Below, piece after piece: positions 6,777-16,430 of a DNA stretch of 64,000 nucleotides. The first letter of the stretch is position 1. Each line of letters begins with the position of its first letter. The notes beneath the pieces were generated by a model. The model ran no database searches, was not told the origin of the DNA, and saw only the letters and a list, made by a program, of their open reading frames with translations. This DNA is from Lacrimispora celerecrescens (lineage in GTDB: Bacteria; Bacillota; Clostridia; Lachnospirales; Lachnospiraceae), in the NCBI RefSeq assembly GCF_000732605.1, contig NZ_JPME01000015.1, positions 1-64,000 of the forward strand, in the 5' to 3' direction. The position numbers and the translations under genes are program-made.

Positions 6777-7649
6777 ATGGATTTAACATTATCAGAACGT
6801 TTTGCACTAATTAGTTTTAACGGTAAAGAGAGTGAGCATAGAGAAACTGCTAAGCAGAATGTATTAAAGGTATTGGCTGCTGCTGTATTTTTAGAGGAAA
6901 ACTACGACCCAGCGACAGGTAAATGGAATTTTAATGAAGAAGGAATAAAAGCTGCTATTAAAAAAGCAAATAAAAAGGCATTGGAGCGAACGTACGCTGA
7001 TCGGTTACAAAGTAAACAGCTGCTTTCTAAGGTTTCTAGTTTGTTAGGCTGTGATTTATTTTATGATGAAAATATTAAGCTAAAAACCTATGTTAGCGAA
7101 ACAAGGGAATTTGAGTGCCAGTTAGATTTATTAAGAGCTGAGTTTTTAGAAGAAGGACCCATCTCAGAGGAAAGTATTATTTTGGTGTGGCTGCTGCAGG
7201 AGTCCCTATGCTTCTTTGAGGTTTTCTCTGTCTATGAACAAAATAAAATTACAGAGAGGTTGACAGGTCTTCGCAGTGAAAGCACCTTGGCAAGAGCACT
7301 TTATCCCATTACGGTGCGTTCTTTATGGAGTACGGTAGTCGTTGGTTTTTTACGTATAAAAAGCCAGGCAGCTGCTACCGAGACAGGAAAAGGATTTAAT
7401 TTCATATTCCCTTTCTTTGAAAGAAGACAATCTATTTTTATCGATACAGAAGAATATTTTCCAAACGCACAGTTGCGATTGAAGAATGTACTGGATCGAA
7501 TATCTTCACAGGGGCATGTATATGAGGTACTTCGAGATGGTGCAGTACCGGTTGTAAAAATTGATAATATTAAATATGAATTAATCCCTGGAGCTATTAG
7601 CGGTAAAATGCCAATCCATGGAGTGAGATTACGTCGTTACAATCTGTGA
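6777..7649 (+). CDS. hypothetical protein, possibly GPP34-like
   Basis: A 290-residue soluble protein with a strong ribosome site (AAAGGAGG) before ATG 6777. It has no signal peptide; its hydrophobic stretches (around residues 150 and 210) are short and look like core helices. The start, LTLSERFALISFNG, and the all-helical look with a late beta-rich end recall bacterial GPP34-like proteins, but I cannot confirm this and give no function. The MerR-like gene starts 10 bases after its stop, so the two are probably cotranscribed. Confidence 0.6.
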   Translation: MDLTLSERFALISFNGKESEHRETAKQNVLKVLAAAVFLEENYDPATGKWNFNEEGIKAAIKKANKKALERTYADRLQSKQLLSKVSSLLGCDLFYDENIKLKTYVSETREFECQLDLLRAEFLEEGPISEESIILVWLLQESLCFFEVFSVYEQNKITERLTGLRSESTLARALYPITVRSLWSTVVVGFLRIKSQAAATETGKGFNFIFPFFERRQSIFIDTEEYFPNAQLRLKNVLDRISSQGHVYEVLRDGAVPVVKIDNIKYELIPGAISGKMPIHGVRLRRYNL

Positions 7650-7659
7650 GGAACTGGAT

Positions 7660-7935
7660 ATGTCGAGGCAGCGAACACTTGAAAAAATAATGGAATCGGA
7701 ATATGTATCAATCGGAGAATTGGTGCGGCTGACCAATACCAGATACAGTACCCTTAAGTTCTATACGGAAGAGGGACTGCTTCCTTTTGAACAGGCAGAA
7801 ACGAATCTGACCAGGAGATTCAAACGTATAGAAGCAATAATCCGAATTGAGGAAATAAGGGATATGCGCCAAGATGGCAAAACCATACCTCAGATAAAGG
7901 AGATACTTCAGAAATCTGCGAAAAATAAGGAATGA
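7660..7935 (+). CDS. MerR-family-like DNA-binding protein
   Basis: A 91-residue protein with a winged-helix MerR-type N-terminal part: YVSIGELVRLTNTRYSTLKFYTEEGLLPF (split here only by reading, residues about 15-43), then an Arg-rich wing and a helix ending DGKTIPQIKEIL. There is no effector domain beyond a short helix, so it is a minimal regulator of the kind found in small operons or phage-like genes. It follows the 290-residue protein after 10 bases and may regulate it. Confidence 0.7.
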   Translation: MSRQRTLEKIMESEYVSIGELVRLTNTRYSTLKFYTEEGLLPFEQAETNLTRRFKRIEAIIRIEEIRDMRQDGKTIPQIKEILQKSAKNKE

Positions 7936-7998
7936 AAGCAGAGAAAATATTATTGAAAAAATAGAAAGAAGTTGGATTATACCCGATAAAAAGGGAGG

Positions 7999-8029
7999 AG
8001 CCGGCAAGATCGGGGGAATCCTGCCGGCT
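7999..8029 (+). repeat. GC-rich inverted repeat without T-run
   Basis: AGCCGGCA (7999-8006) and TGCCGGCT (8022-8029) form a perfect 8-bp stem in an otherwise A/T-rich stretch. It is followed by GTATGAAAAAAAG, not by T, so it is not a standard terminator on this strand. It may be an mRNA end structure or an operator. The 281-base gap to the next gene holds only this and the terminator at 8170. Confidence 0.45.
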
Positions 8030-8169
8030 GTATGAAAAAAAGTTTTATTTATAAGGGTGATTAGCCTCTTTACATTTATTAATATACCTGTAAAGTGTGA
8101 CGGGATTTTGATGAAACTGTGAAAAGTTTGTGAAAGAAGACGAAAGTGAAAAACTATGAATTATATCAT

Positions 8170-8208
8170 AAGACTACTAAAAGTAATATTATTTAGTAGT
8201 CTTTTTTA
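8170..8208 (+). terminator. intrinsic terminator
   Basis: AAGACTACTAAA and TTTAGTAGTCTT form a 12-bp stem followed by TTTTT. It faces the plus strand and so ends the 6777-7935 unit; the convergent gene stops just beyond it at 8216. Confidence 0.85.
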
Positions 8209-8215
8209 ATTATAT

Positions 8216-8809
8216 TTATAATATTTGGACATGCAGTGCATCAGCTTCATTCGGAATCACCGCATTTTGAAAATTGGTATGAGCGACAAGCACATCTACC
8301 AATAAACCAGGATGAAGTGAACGAAGAGGAACAGGGTTGCTATCTTTGTCTCGAATCGTAGTGATATCGCTGATGTTAAATTTAATTTGATTATCTGCAT
8401 TATTTGGATCGCCGGTAAAGAGAAGAGAGTTATCGATATCTACTTTTGCGATTCGATCTATAATAAAATTCAGTGGCGGCTGATCGTATGTTCTTGCAAC
8501 AATTAAATCTGCATCAGCCTGTGGCGGAGTGAGTCCTTGCTTAATAGGTGAAAATAATGAATCTACCAGCATGCCTTCTTCGATGTCTGATAAGGATATA
8601 TGATAGCCAAATGAATTGAGAATGACAGTGTTGATGTCTACGTTAAGTCTTAAGGATTTGGATATGGCTTCATTTTGTTCATAGTTGGCATAGATAATGT
8701 CCAGATATCCGGTAGCGCTATCAATAAGAAAAACCTCTTCAACCACTGCATTATGGACTTGCAGTATTCGTCCAACTAGCGTGATTGTACCTAAATTACT
8801 TATGCGCAT
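8216..8809 (-). CDS. hypothetical protein with two similar halves
   Basis: A 197-residue soluble, beta-rich protein without signal peptide or Cys motifs. The two halves look alike: EEGMLVDSLFSP (about residue 76) and HPGLLVDVLVAH (about residue 165) sit at similar places, each after a run of alternating hydrophobic residues, as in small beta-barrels. I do not recognise the family. It is single and divergent from the thioredoxin-like gene, with 274 bases of A/T-rich sequence between them that probably hold both promoters. Confidence 0.6.
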   Translation of the reverse strand: MRISNLGTITLVGRILQVHNAVVEEVFLIDSATGYLDIIYANYEQNEAISKSLRLNVDINTVILNSFGYHISLSDIEEGMLVDSLFSPIKQGLTPPQADADLIVARTYDQPPLNFIIDRIAKVDIDNSLLFTGDPNNADNQIKFNISDITTIRDKDSNPVPLRSLHPGLLVDVLVAHTNFQNAVIPNEADALHVQIL

Positions 8810-9083
8810 TCGTGGCCTCTTAAGGATTTTACTAATTTTTATAATATATGCATAAATATATTTAAGATACGTGTTTTTTTTGCGGACAAAGATGGTACTA
8901 TGTATGATATAATTAGAATCAGAATGGCATTTTTTTCTTCAATAATAATTATTGTGAGACAAATTAAAATTTTACTATTGATAGTCAGCATTTTTTTCGA
9001 TAAAATAGGCATACAGAAGAATATTCATTGTATCTCATTCAATGAGGTATAGAAACGGACAACATATGAGGAGGTGCCCTGTT

Positions 9084-9743
9084 ATGCTTGATATTACAAC
9101 AATATCGGCGGAAAGTGATCTGATTGATCAGGAGCTGAAAGTACAGCTGTCTGACATATTAAAAAAGATGGAAGACCCGGTGACGATCAAAGCGGTGGTG
9201 GATATTTCCCGGGAGAAAGATCTGCAGATGGCTTCATTTCTGAAAACGATTGTTTCTCTCAGTGAAAAACTGCAACTGGAGCTTTACTCTCCAGAGGAGG
9301 GGGATCAGGTTTCGGAGTTGGATACGGCTTTTCTGCCGGTTACCGGTCTTTACAAGGCGGGAAGCTATGGCCGATGTGCTTTTCACGGAATTCCGGGCGG
9401 GAAAGAAATTAATTCGTTTATTTTGGCTATTTATAATCTGGCTGGCCCGGGACAAAAGATATCCGGCGGCCTGAAAAAAAAGATATCCAAGCTCAAAACG
9501 AAAACCAATATTAAGATATGTGTATCCTTGTCATGTCATCATTGTCCTGTAGTGGTGACGGCCTGCCAGCAGATTGCCATTTTAAATCCGGTTATCGAGG
9601 CGGAAATGATCGACGCGGCACTCTATGGGGATCTGGTTGAAAAGTATAATATTGAGCGTGTTCCCATGGTCATATTTAATGATAAAGAAATCCATATGGG
9701 GAACAAGACAATAGAGGAAATTGTCACATTGTTAAACAAATAA
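9084..9743 (+). CDS. thioredoxin-fold protein, AhpF N-terminal-like
   Basis: A 219-residue protein resembling the free N-terminal half of AhpF, that is two fused thioredoxin folds of which only the second keeps the redox pair. The pair is in SLSCHHCP (C151, C154), close to the CHNC of AhpF, and a cis-proline motif VPMVIFN follows. Such stand-alone proteins pass electrons from a thioredoxin-reductase-like flavoprotein to peroxidase or other disulfides; no AhpC or flavin partner is adjacent here. I chose ATG 9084 because GAGGAGGTG lies seven bases before it; the earlier ATG at 9042 has no ribosome site. Confidence 0.75.
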   Translation: MLDITTISAESDLIDQELKVQLSDILKKMEDPVTIKAVVDISREKDLQMASFLKTIVSLSEKLQLELYSPEEGDQVSELDTAFLPVTGLYKAGSYGRCAFHGIPGGKEINSFILAIYNLAGPGQKISGGLKKKISKLKTKTNIKICVSLSCHHCPVVVTACQQIAILNPVIEAEMIDAALYGDLVEKYNIERVPMVIFNDKEIHMGNKTIEEIVTLLNK

Positions 9744-9845
9744 CTAAAAAAATAATAAAAAACTTAAAATAATATACAAAGTGCACAAAAATATGGCTAG
9801 TTGCACCGGGAAACTGTTTGGTTTTGTAGAAAAAAATTTGAACTA

Positions 9846-9874
9846 TTGAAAGAGTATATACAATGTGCTATATT
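9846..9874 (+). promoter_or_regulatory. sigma-A promoter of the glycerol operon
   Basis: TTGAAA (9846-9851), 17-base spacer, TATATT (9869-9874). It lies about 112 bases before glpP, with the antiterminator/terminator region in between. Confidence 0.7.
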
Positions 9875-9893
9875 GAGTTCAAGGTAATAATCA

Positions 9894-9955
9894 TGCGGAG
9901 ATGATGAGAGCATAGCAGAACAACAGAAATGTTGGTTCTAAACTATGCTCTTTTT
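9894..9955 (+). promoter_or_regulatory. GlpP-type leader: conserved motif plus terminator
   Basis: TGCGGAGATGATGAGAGC (9894-9911) leads into a hairpin GAGCATAG...CTATGCTC with an inner AGAAC/GTTCT stem, followed by TTTTT (to 9955). GlpP proteins act on such leader terminators in glycerol operons when glycerol-3-phosphate is present. Since it lies before glpP itself, the regulator would be autocontrolled. A similar motif precedes the terminator at 12957. Confidence 0.7.
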
Positions 9956-9986
9956 CAGCTGTGATGTGAAATAGAGAGGAGCTCCA

Positions 9987-10556
9987 ATGGACCAGAAATT
10001 TTATGACTTGTTTGAGAGCAATCCTGTTATAGCGGCGGTAAAGGATATGAAAGGCTTAGCCGACTGCTGTAGCATGGAGGAGATCCGGGTGGTATTTATC
10101 CTGTTTGGAGATATCTGCAACTTGAGTTCGATTGTTAAGCAGATAAAAGATGCGGATAAAGTTGCTATGGTACATATTGACCTGATTACAGGATTAAGCG
10201 GAAGAGAAATTGCAGTCGATTTCATCAAGGATAATACTCATGCAGACGGCATTATCTCAACGAAGCCGGCACTGATTAAGCGGGCTAGAGAATTATCATT
10301 ATTTACAACATTAAGAATATTTGTTTTGGATTCTATGGCCTTTGAGAATATAGATAGGCTGATGAGTATAGCCAGGCCGGATATTATTGAAATATTGCCA
10401 GGTCTGATGCCGAAGGTGATTAAGAGGGTATGCAGTCTGGTCAAGGTGCCGGTGATAGCCGGGGGACTGATATCGGACAAAGAGGATGTGATGGAGGCTC
10501 TCGCCGCAGGTGCGATATCCGTATCCACAACCAATCCGATGGTATGGAAAATGTAA
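9987..10556 (+). CDS. glpP: GlpP glycerol-operon antiterminator
   Basis: A 189-residue TIM-barrel-like RNA-binding regulator. The GlpP family senses glycerol-3-phosphate and lets transcription pass leader terminators of glp genes. Family features are visible: NPVIAAVKD at the N-terminus, MVHIDLITGLSG, ADGIISTKP, DIIEILPGLMPKVI, and VPVIAGGLISDKEDV. The length is normal. It is the first gene of the operon, behind its own leader terminator, with glpK 84 bases downstream. Confidence 0.93.
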   Translation: MDQKFYDLFESNPVIAAVKDMKGLADCCSMEEIRVVFILFGDICNLSSIVKQIKDADKVAMVHIDLITGLSGREIAVDFIKDNTHADGIISTKPALIKRARELSLFTTLRIFVLDSMAFENIDRLMSIARPDIIEILPGLMPKVIKRVCSLVKVPVIAGGLISDKEDVMEALAAGAISVSTTNPMVWKM

Positions 10557-12137
<1,581 letters not shown>

Positions 12138-12192
12138 AAATAATTTTTGTAACTATTGACAGGTGTACAAAAATAAACTAGGGGGATACATT

Positions 12193-12906
12193 ATGTTGCC
12201 ATATATAGCAGAATTTATCGGAACTATGATTCTGATTCTTTTAGGCGATGGTGTTGTAGCAAACGTAACATTAAACAAGTCTGGTATGAAAGGTGCTGGT
12301 TCAATCCAAATCACCTTTGCATGGGGTCTTGCTGTTTTAATTCCGGCCTTTATCTTCGGCGCAGCTTCTGGTGCTCATTTTAATCCTGCATTAACAATTG
12401 CTTTGGCTGTGGATGGAAGCATGGCCTGGTCACTGGTTCCCGGTTATATCGTGGCTCAGTTTGCCGGTGCATTTTGTGGGGCGGTTCTTGTTTATCTTCT
12501 ATTCAAGGATCAATTTGATGCAACGGAATCTGCGGCTACCAAGCTGGGTGTATTTTCAACTGGACCTTCCATTCCCAATATGGGACGCAATATTTTAAGC
12601 GAAGCGATCGGTACATTCGTATTGGTATTTAGTATTAAGGGTATCTCACAGGTTAGCGGCATTGCTACTGGTCTGGATAAGCTCCTGGTATTTGGTATTA
12701 TCGTTTCTGTTGGTATGTCTCTTGGCGGGCTGACCGGATATGCAATTAATCCGGCTCGTGACCTTGGCCCGCGTATTGCCCACAGTGTTCTTCCGATTAA
12801 GGACAAAGGCGATTCTAATTGGGGTTATGCACCAGTTGTTATCATCGGTCCAGTCATTGGTGCGATTGCTGCAGTACTGCTGTATCAGGCAATTCCCTGG
12901 GCATAA
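12193..12906 (+). CDS. glpF: glycerol facilitator (aquaglyceroporin)
   Basis: Membrane channel of the MIP family, 237 residues with six helices and two half-helices carrying NPA boxes: SGAHFNPALT and GYAINPARDLGPR. The Asp after the second NPAR is typical of glycerol-conducting members. It lets glycerol diffuse in, where GlpK traps it. ATG 12193 has the GGGGG ribosome site just before it; the earlier in-frame ATG at 12163 would add an unlikely polar leader. Confidence 0.95.
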   Translation: MLPYIAEFIGTMILILLGDGVVANVTLNKSGMKGAGSIQITFAWGLAVLIPAFIFGAASGAHFNPALTIALAVDGSMAWSLVPGYIVAQFAGAFCGAVLVYLLFKDQFDATESAATKLGVFSTGPSIPNMGRNILSEAIGTFVLVFSIKGISQVSGIATGLDKLLVFGIIVSVGMSLGGLTGYAINPARDLGPRIAHSVLPIKDKGDSNWGYAPVVIIGPVIGAIAAVLLYQAIPWA

Positions 12907-12956
12907 TATTAAGATAATCATACAATCATTCTGAACGATAATAATCATATATAGAT

Positions 12957-13016
12957 TGCGGGAGAATGGAGCGGCGCAAATAGGCGTGGAAACACGTCTT
13001 ATTTGCGCCGTTTTTT
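12957..13016 (+). promoter_or_regulatory. second GlpP-like leader and terminator before glpA
   Basis: TGCGGGAGAATGGAGCGG (12957-12974) resembles the motif at 9894. It leads into a strong hairpin of GGCGCAAATA with TATTTGCGCC and an inner CGTG/CACG stem, followed by TTTTTT. The sequence ATAATCAT also precedes both motifs. I read it as a second GlpP-controlled terminator that separates uptake and phosphorylation genes from the oxidation genes. It could instead be a simple operon-internal terminator. Confidence 0.65.
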
Positions 13017-13047
13017 GGCAATATCTGAAAGGGAGGACACTTAAAGT

Positions 13048-14484
13048 ATGTATGACGTAATTATAATTGGAGCAGGTGTGTCTGGCAGTGCCGTCGCACG
13101 TGAACTTTCCCGATATAAGGTGAATGCCTGTGTTCTGGAAAAAGAAGAGGATGTGTGCTGCGGCACCTCTAAAGCCAACAGTGCCATCATCCATGCCGGC
13201 TATGATGCGGCAGAAGGATCCTTGATGGCCAAGCTGAATGTAGAAGGAAATCAAATAATGCCAGAACTTTCCAAGGAGCTTGATATTCCTTTTGAGCAGT
13301 GCGGGTCTTTGGTTGTATGCCTGGATGAAGCATCTCTGCCGAATCTGCAGGCCCTTTATGACCGGGGCGTTAAAAACGGTGTAGAGGATCTGGAAATTAT
13401 TACAGATAAGGCAAGAATCAGGGAAATGGAGCCAAACCTGACAGATGAGGTGGTTGCAGTTTTATCTGCTCCGACAGCGGGGATTGTATGTCCCTTTCAT
13501 TTGAATATTGCATTGGCAGAAAATGCTTATACGAATGGCATTGACTTTAAATTTGATACCGAGGTAGAGAGTATAGAGCCGATCGAGGGTGGCTGGAAGC
13601 TGGAGACCAGCCAGGGCGCGTATGAGACCCGGTATGTGGTGAATGCGGCCGGTGTTTATGCAGACCGTTTTCATAATATGGTCAGTGAATCAAAGATCCA
13701 TATCACTCCCAGGCGCGGCGATTATTTTCTACTGGACAAAAATGCAGGAAAGCATGTGAACCGGACAATTTTTGCATTGCCGAGTAAGTATGGCAAGGGG
13801 GTACTGGTAACTCCTACGGTACATGGAAATCTTATCATCGGCCCAACTGCTGTTGATATTGAAGATAAGGAAGGCACGGCAACCACCAGGGAGGGTCTTG
13901 ATGAACTTTCAAAGGCCAGTTTGAACGTGAAGAATCTGCCGATGAGACAAGTGATTACCTCTTTTGCAGGTTTAAGAGCCCATGAAGATCATCATGAATT
14001 TATAATCCGGGAGCTGGAAGATGCACCGGGTTTTGTGGACTGTGCAGGTATTGAGTCGCCGGGTCTTACAAGCAGTCCGGCGATCGGCAAAATGGTAGCA
14101 GAAATTTTACGGGAAAAGCTGGACCTGGATGTAAATCCTGATTTTAACGGAACCCGCAAAGGAAATATTGATCTGGATACTCTGTCAAAAGAGGAGAAAG
14201 CAGCCCTGATTGAGAAAGAACCGGCATATGGTAATATTATCTGCCGTTGCGAGATGGTCACGGAAGGGGAGCTTTTAGATGCCATTCACCGACCGTTAGG
14301 TGCTCGTACCTTAGATGGTATCAAACGTCGGACCAGGGCGGGAGCAGGACGCTGTCAGGCGGGTTTTTGTACGCCTAAAACAATGGAGATCCTGCACCGG
14401 GAACTGGGCATTCCAATGACAGAGATTACGAAATCCGGCGGGGATTCACAGCTGTTAGTCGGATATAACAAGGACAGAATATAA
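13048..14484 (+). CDS. glpA: anaerobic-type glycerol-3-phosphate dehydrogenase, GlpA-like subunit
   Basis: FAD enzyme of 478 residues that probably oxidises glycerol-3-phosphate to dihydroxyacetone phosphate. It has the N-terminal FAD motif GAGVSGSAVARELS, a DAO-type middle, and a C-terminal BFD-like domain with CRC (C399, C401) and CQAGFC (C436, C441), which in this family holds a [2Fe-2S] cluster. The GlpA of E. coli has the same two-part layout. The next gene encodes a flavoprotein and the one after a Cys-rich DUF1667 protein, so the three probably form one complex. AGGGAGGAC precedes ATG 13048. Confidence 0.88.
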   Translation: MYDVIIIGAGVSGSAVARELSRYKVNACVLEKEEDVCCGTSKANSAIIHAGYDAAEGSLMAKLNVEGNQIMPELSKELDIPFEQCGSLVVCLDEASLPNLQALYDRGVKNGVEDLEIITDKARIREMEPNLTDEVVAVLSAPTAGIVCPFHLNIALAENAYTNGIDFKFDTEVESIEPIEGGWKLETSQGAYETRYVVNAAGVYADRFHNMVSESKIHITPRRGDYFLLDKNAGKHVNRTIFALPSKYGKGVLVTPTVHGNLIIGPTAVDIEDKEGTATTREGLDELSKASLNVKNLPMRQVITSFAGLRAHEDHHEFIIRELEDAPGFVDCAGIESPGLTSSPAIGKMVAEILREKLDLDVNPDFNGTRKGNIDLDTLSKEEKAALIEKEPAYGNIICRCEMVTEGELLDAIHRPLGARTLDGIKRRTRAGAGRCQAGFCTPKTMEILHRELGIPMTEITKSGGDSQLLVGYNKDRI

Positions 14485-14502
14485 AAAGGGGGCGCGCTTC
14501 GG

Positions 14503-15768
14503 ATGAAAGAATATGATATTGTGATAATTGGCGGCGGTCCTGCTGGCCTTGCTGCAGCGATTGCGGCCCGGGATAACGGCTCTGAGAGTATCTTGATCCT
14601 GGAAAGGGATAAAGAGCTGGGAGGGATATTAAATCAGTGCATTCATAACGGCTTTGGACTGCATACATTTAAGGAAGAATTGACTGGACCGGAATACGCA
14701 GCTCGATTCACGGAACAAGTGGAAAAATATAAGATTGAATATGTCCTTAATACAATGGTTATTGAAATCAGCCCTGAAAAGGTAGTTACGGCAATGAACA
14801 GAGAGGAGGGACTGTTTGATATCCAGGCCAAGGCGATCATCCTGGCGATGGGATGCAGAGAACGTTCCCGGGGAGCTCTCAATATACCTGGATATCGGCC
14901 GGCCGGTATTTTTTCAGCCGGTACCGCACAGCGTCTGGTTAATATGGAAGGCTTCATGCCCGGGCGCGAGGTGGTGATTCTTGGATCCGGTGATATCGGT
15001 CTGATTATGGCCAGACGATTGACCCTGGAAGGGGCCAAGGTTAAAGTGGTGGCTGAGATCATGCCATATTCCGGAGGCCTGAAAAGGAATATTGTGCAGT
15101 GCTTGGATGATTATGGAATCCCGCTTAAACTAAGCCACACGGTAATCGAGATCAGAGGCAAGGAGCGGCTGGAGGGAATTACTCTGGCGGCAGTGGATGA
15201 CAGGGGAAAACCAATTGCAGGAACAGAAGAGGAATATTCCTGTGATACCTTGCTCTTATCGGTAGGATTGATACCGGAAAATGAGCTCTCAGGAGCCATG
15301 GGAGTTGTTATGAATCCGGTCACATCAGGCCCGATTGTAAATGAAAGTCTGGAAACGAATGTGGAGGGAGTCTTCGCCTGCGGAAATGTACTTCATGTAC
15401 ATGATTTGGTGGATTTTGTTTCAGAAGAAGCTGCTGCTGCCGGAAAGAATGCATCAAATTATGTGAAAAACGGGGAGCAAAAACCGAACGGCCGGGAAAT
15501 CATCCTTGAAGGAACTGATGGGGTCCGTTATACGGTTCCAAGCACGATTAATCCAGAACGTATGGAGGCAACCCAGATTGTTCGTTTCCGGGTTGGAAAT
15601 GTTTATAAAAATTGCTATATCGGTGTATACTTTAATGACGAGAGGGTATTGCATCGGAAACGGATGGTGATGGCGCCAGGAGAAATGGAAGAAATAAAAC
15701 TGGAAAAAGAAAAGTTACTGTTGCATCCGGATATTGACAGGATTACAATAAGGGTAGAGGAGGCCTAG
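14503..15768 (+). CDS. FAD/NAD-dependent oxidoreductase partner of GlpA
   Basis: Flavoprotein of 421 residues with FAD motif GGGPAGLAAAIAA at the N-terminus, a second dinucleotide motif GSGDIGLIMARR near residue 165, and a late FAD motif in GVFACGNVLHVHD. It belongs to the pyridine-nucleotide-disulfide oxidoreductase fold but lacks a redox CxxxxC after the first motif; NQCIHNGFG lies there. The gene starts 18 bases after glpA and ends 3 bases before the DUF1667 gene. In clostridia this trio stands in for GlpABC, and this subunit probably passes electrons from GlpA to NAD or another carrier. That electron route is inference. Confidence 0.82.
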   Translation: MKEYDIVIIGGGPAGLAAAIAARDNGSESILILERDKELGGILNQCIHNGFGLHTFKEELTGPEYAARFTEQVEKYKIEYVLNTMVIEISPEKVVTAMNREEGLFDIQAKAIILAMGCRERSRGALNIPGYRPAGIFSAGTAQRLVNMEGFMPGREVVILGSGDIGLIMARRLTLEGAKVKVVAEIMPYSGGLKRNIVQCLDDYGIPLKLSHTVIEIRGKERLEGITLAAVDDRGKPIAGTEEEYSCDTLLLSVGLIPENELSGAMGVVMNPVTSGPIVNESLETNVEGVFACGNVLHVHDLVDFVSEEAAAAGKNASNYVKNGEQKPNGREIILEGTDGVRYTVPSTINPERMEATQIVRFRVGNVYKNCYIGVYFNDERVLHRKRMVMAPGEMEEIKLEKEKLLLHPDIDRITIRVEEA

Positions 15769-15771
15769 GTC

Positions 15772-16128
15772 ATGGAAAAAAGAGAACTTATCTGTATCAG
15801 CTGTCCTATGGGCTGCCCTCTGACCGTGGAATTGGAAGGCCAGGAAATCGTGAACATTACAGGATATACCTGTAAGCGAGGTGAGGTATATGGCCGAAAG
15901 GAAGTTACCAATCCCACCAGGATCGTCACATCCACCGTGAAGGTGGAAGGCGGAAAATCCGATATGGTATCGGTAAAAACAAGAGAGGATATACCCAAAG
16001 ATAAAATCTCTGAGTGTGTAAAGGCACTCAAAGGCATCACTGTGAAAGCGCCTGTCCGGATCGGCGATGTGATCTTGTCTAATGTGGCAGGAACAGGAGT
16101 AGATATCGTAGCGACAAAAGAGGTGTAG
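15772..16128 (+). CDS. DUF1667 Cys-rich protein
   Basis: A 118-residue protein opening with CISCPMGC (C8, C11, C15) and a fourth Cys in GYTCKRG (C34), suited to bind an iron-sulfur cluster. DUF1667 proteins usually lie next to the GlpA-like and flavoprotein genes, as here, and are thought to be the small electron-transfer subunit of the glycerol-3-phosphate dehydrogenase. It starts three bases after the flavoprotein stop, so the two are translationally linked. After its stop a short hairpin (GGGCC...GGCCC) precedes the next small gene. Confidence 0.85.
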   Translation: MEKRELICISCPMGCPLTVELEGQEIVNITGYTCKRGEVYGRKEVTNPTRIVTSTVKVEGGKSDMVSVKTREDIPKDKISECVKALKGITVKAPVRIGDVILSNVAGTGVDIVATKEV

Positions 16129-16191
16129 ATAACTTTGGGCCTTTTTGCGGCCCTGCGTTGCTGTATATAATTAGTCGAAGGAGGACTTTCT

Positions 16192-16395
16192 ATGAAGATC
16201 AAGAAAATGGATATCAACAATATGAACGGGATAACCGAAGATGAAGATACAACCTGCGGCTTAAATGACATGAATTGTCTTGGAGAAGAAGATGATACAA
16301 CCTGCGGTTTAAATGATATGAACTGCGTAGAGGATGAAGAAGAGGATACAACTTGCGGCTTAAATGATATGAATTGTCTGGGTGAAGATGAATAA
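16192..16395 (+). CDS. small acidic peptide with three DTTCGLNDMNC repeats
   Basis: A 67-residue peptide with a short basic start (MKIKKMDINN) and three perfect copies of DTTCGLNDMNC at residues 19-29, 35-45 and 52-62, joined by Glu/Asp-rich linkers. The six cysteines form three CX6C pairs. The ribosome site AAGGAGG is ideally placed, so it is surely translated. At DNA level the three copies differ at several third positions (ACC/ACT, GGC/GGT, GAC/GAT, AAT/AAC, TGT/TGC) yet every change is silent, which points to selection on the peptide. There is no signal peptide. It lies between the DUF1667 gene and dhaK, on the operon strand. I do not know the family. Metal binding, a redox buffer or a multi-core modified peptide are all possible. 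Confidence 0.8.
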   Translation: MKIKKMDINNMNGITEDEDTTCGLNDMNCLGEEDDTTCGLNDMNCVEDEEEDTTCGLNDMNCLGEDE

Positions 16396-16430
16396 ATTCA
16401 TAATATAATGTATGGACAAGGGGGTTCTCA

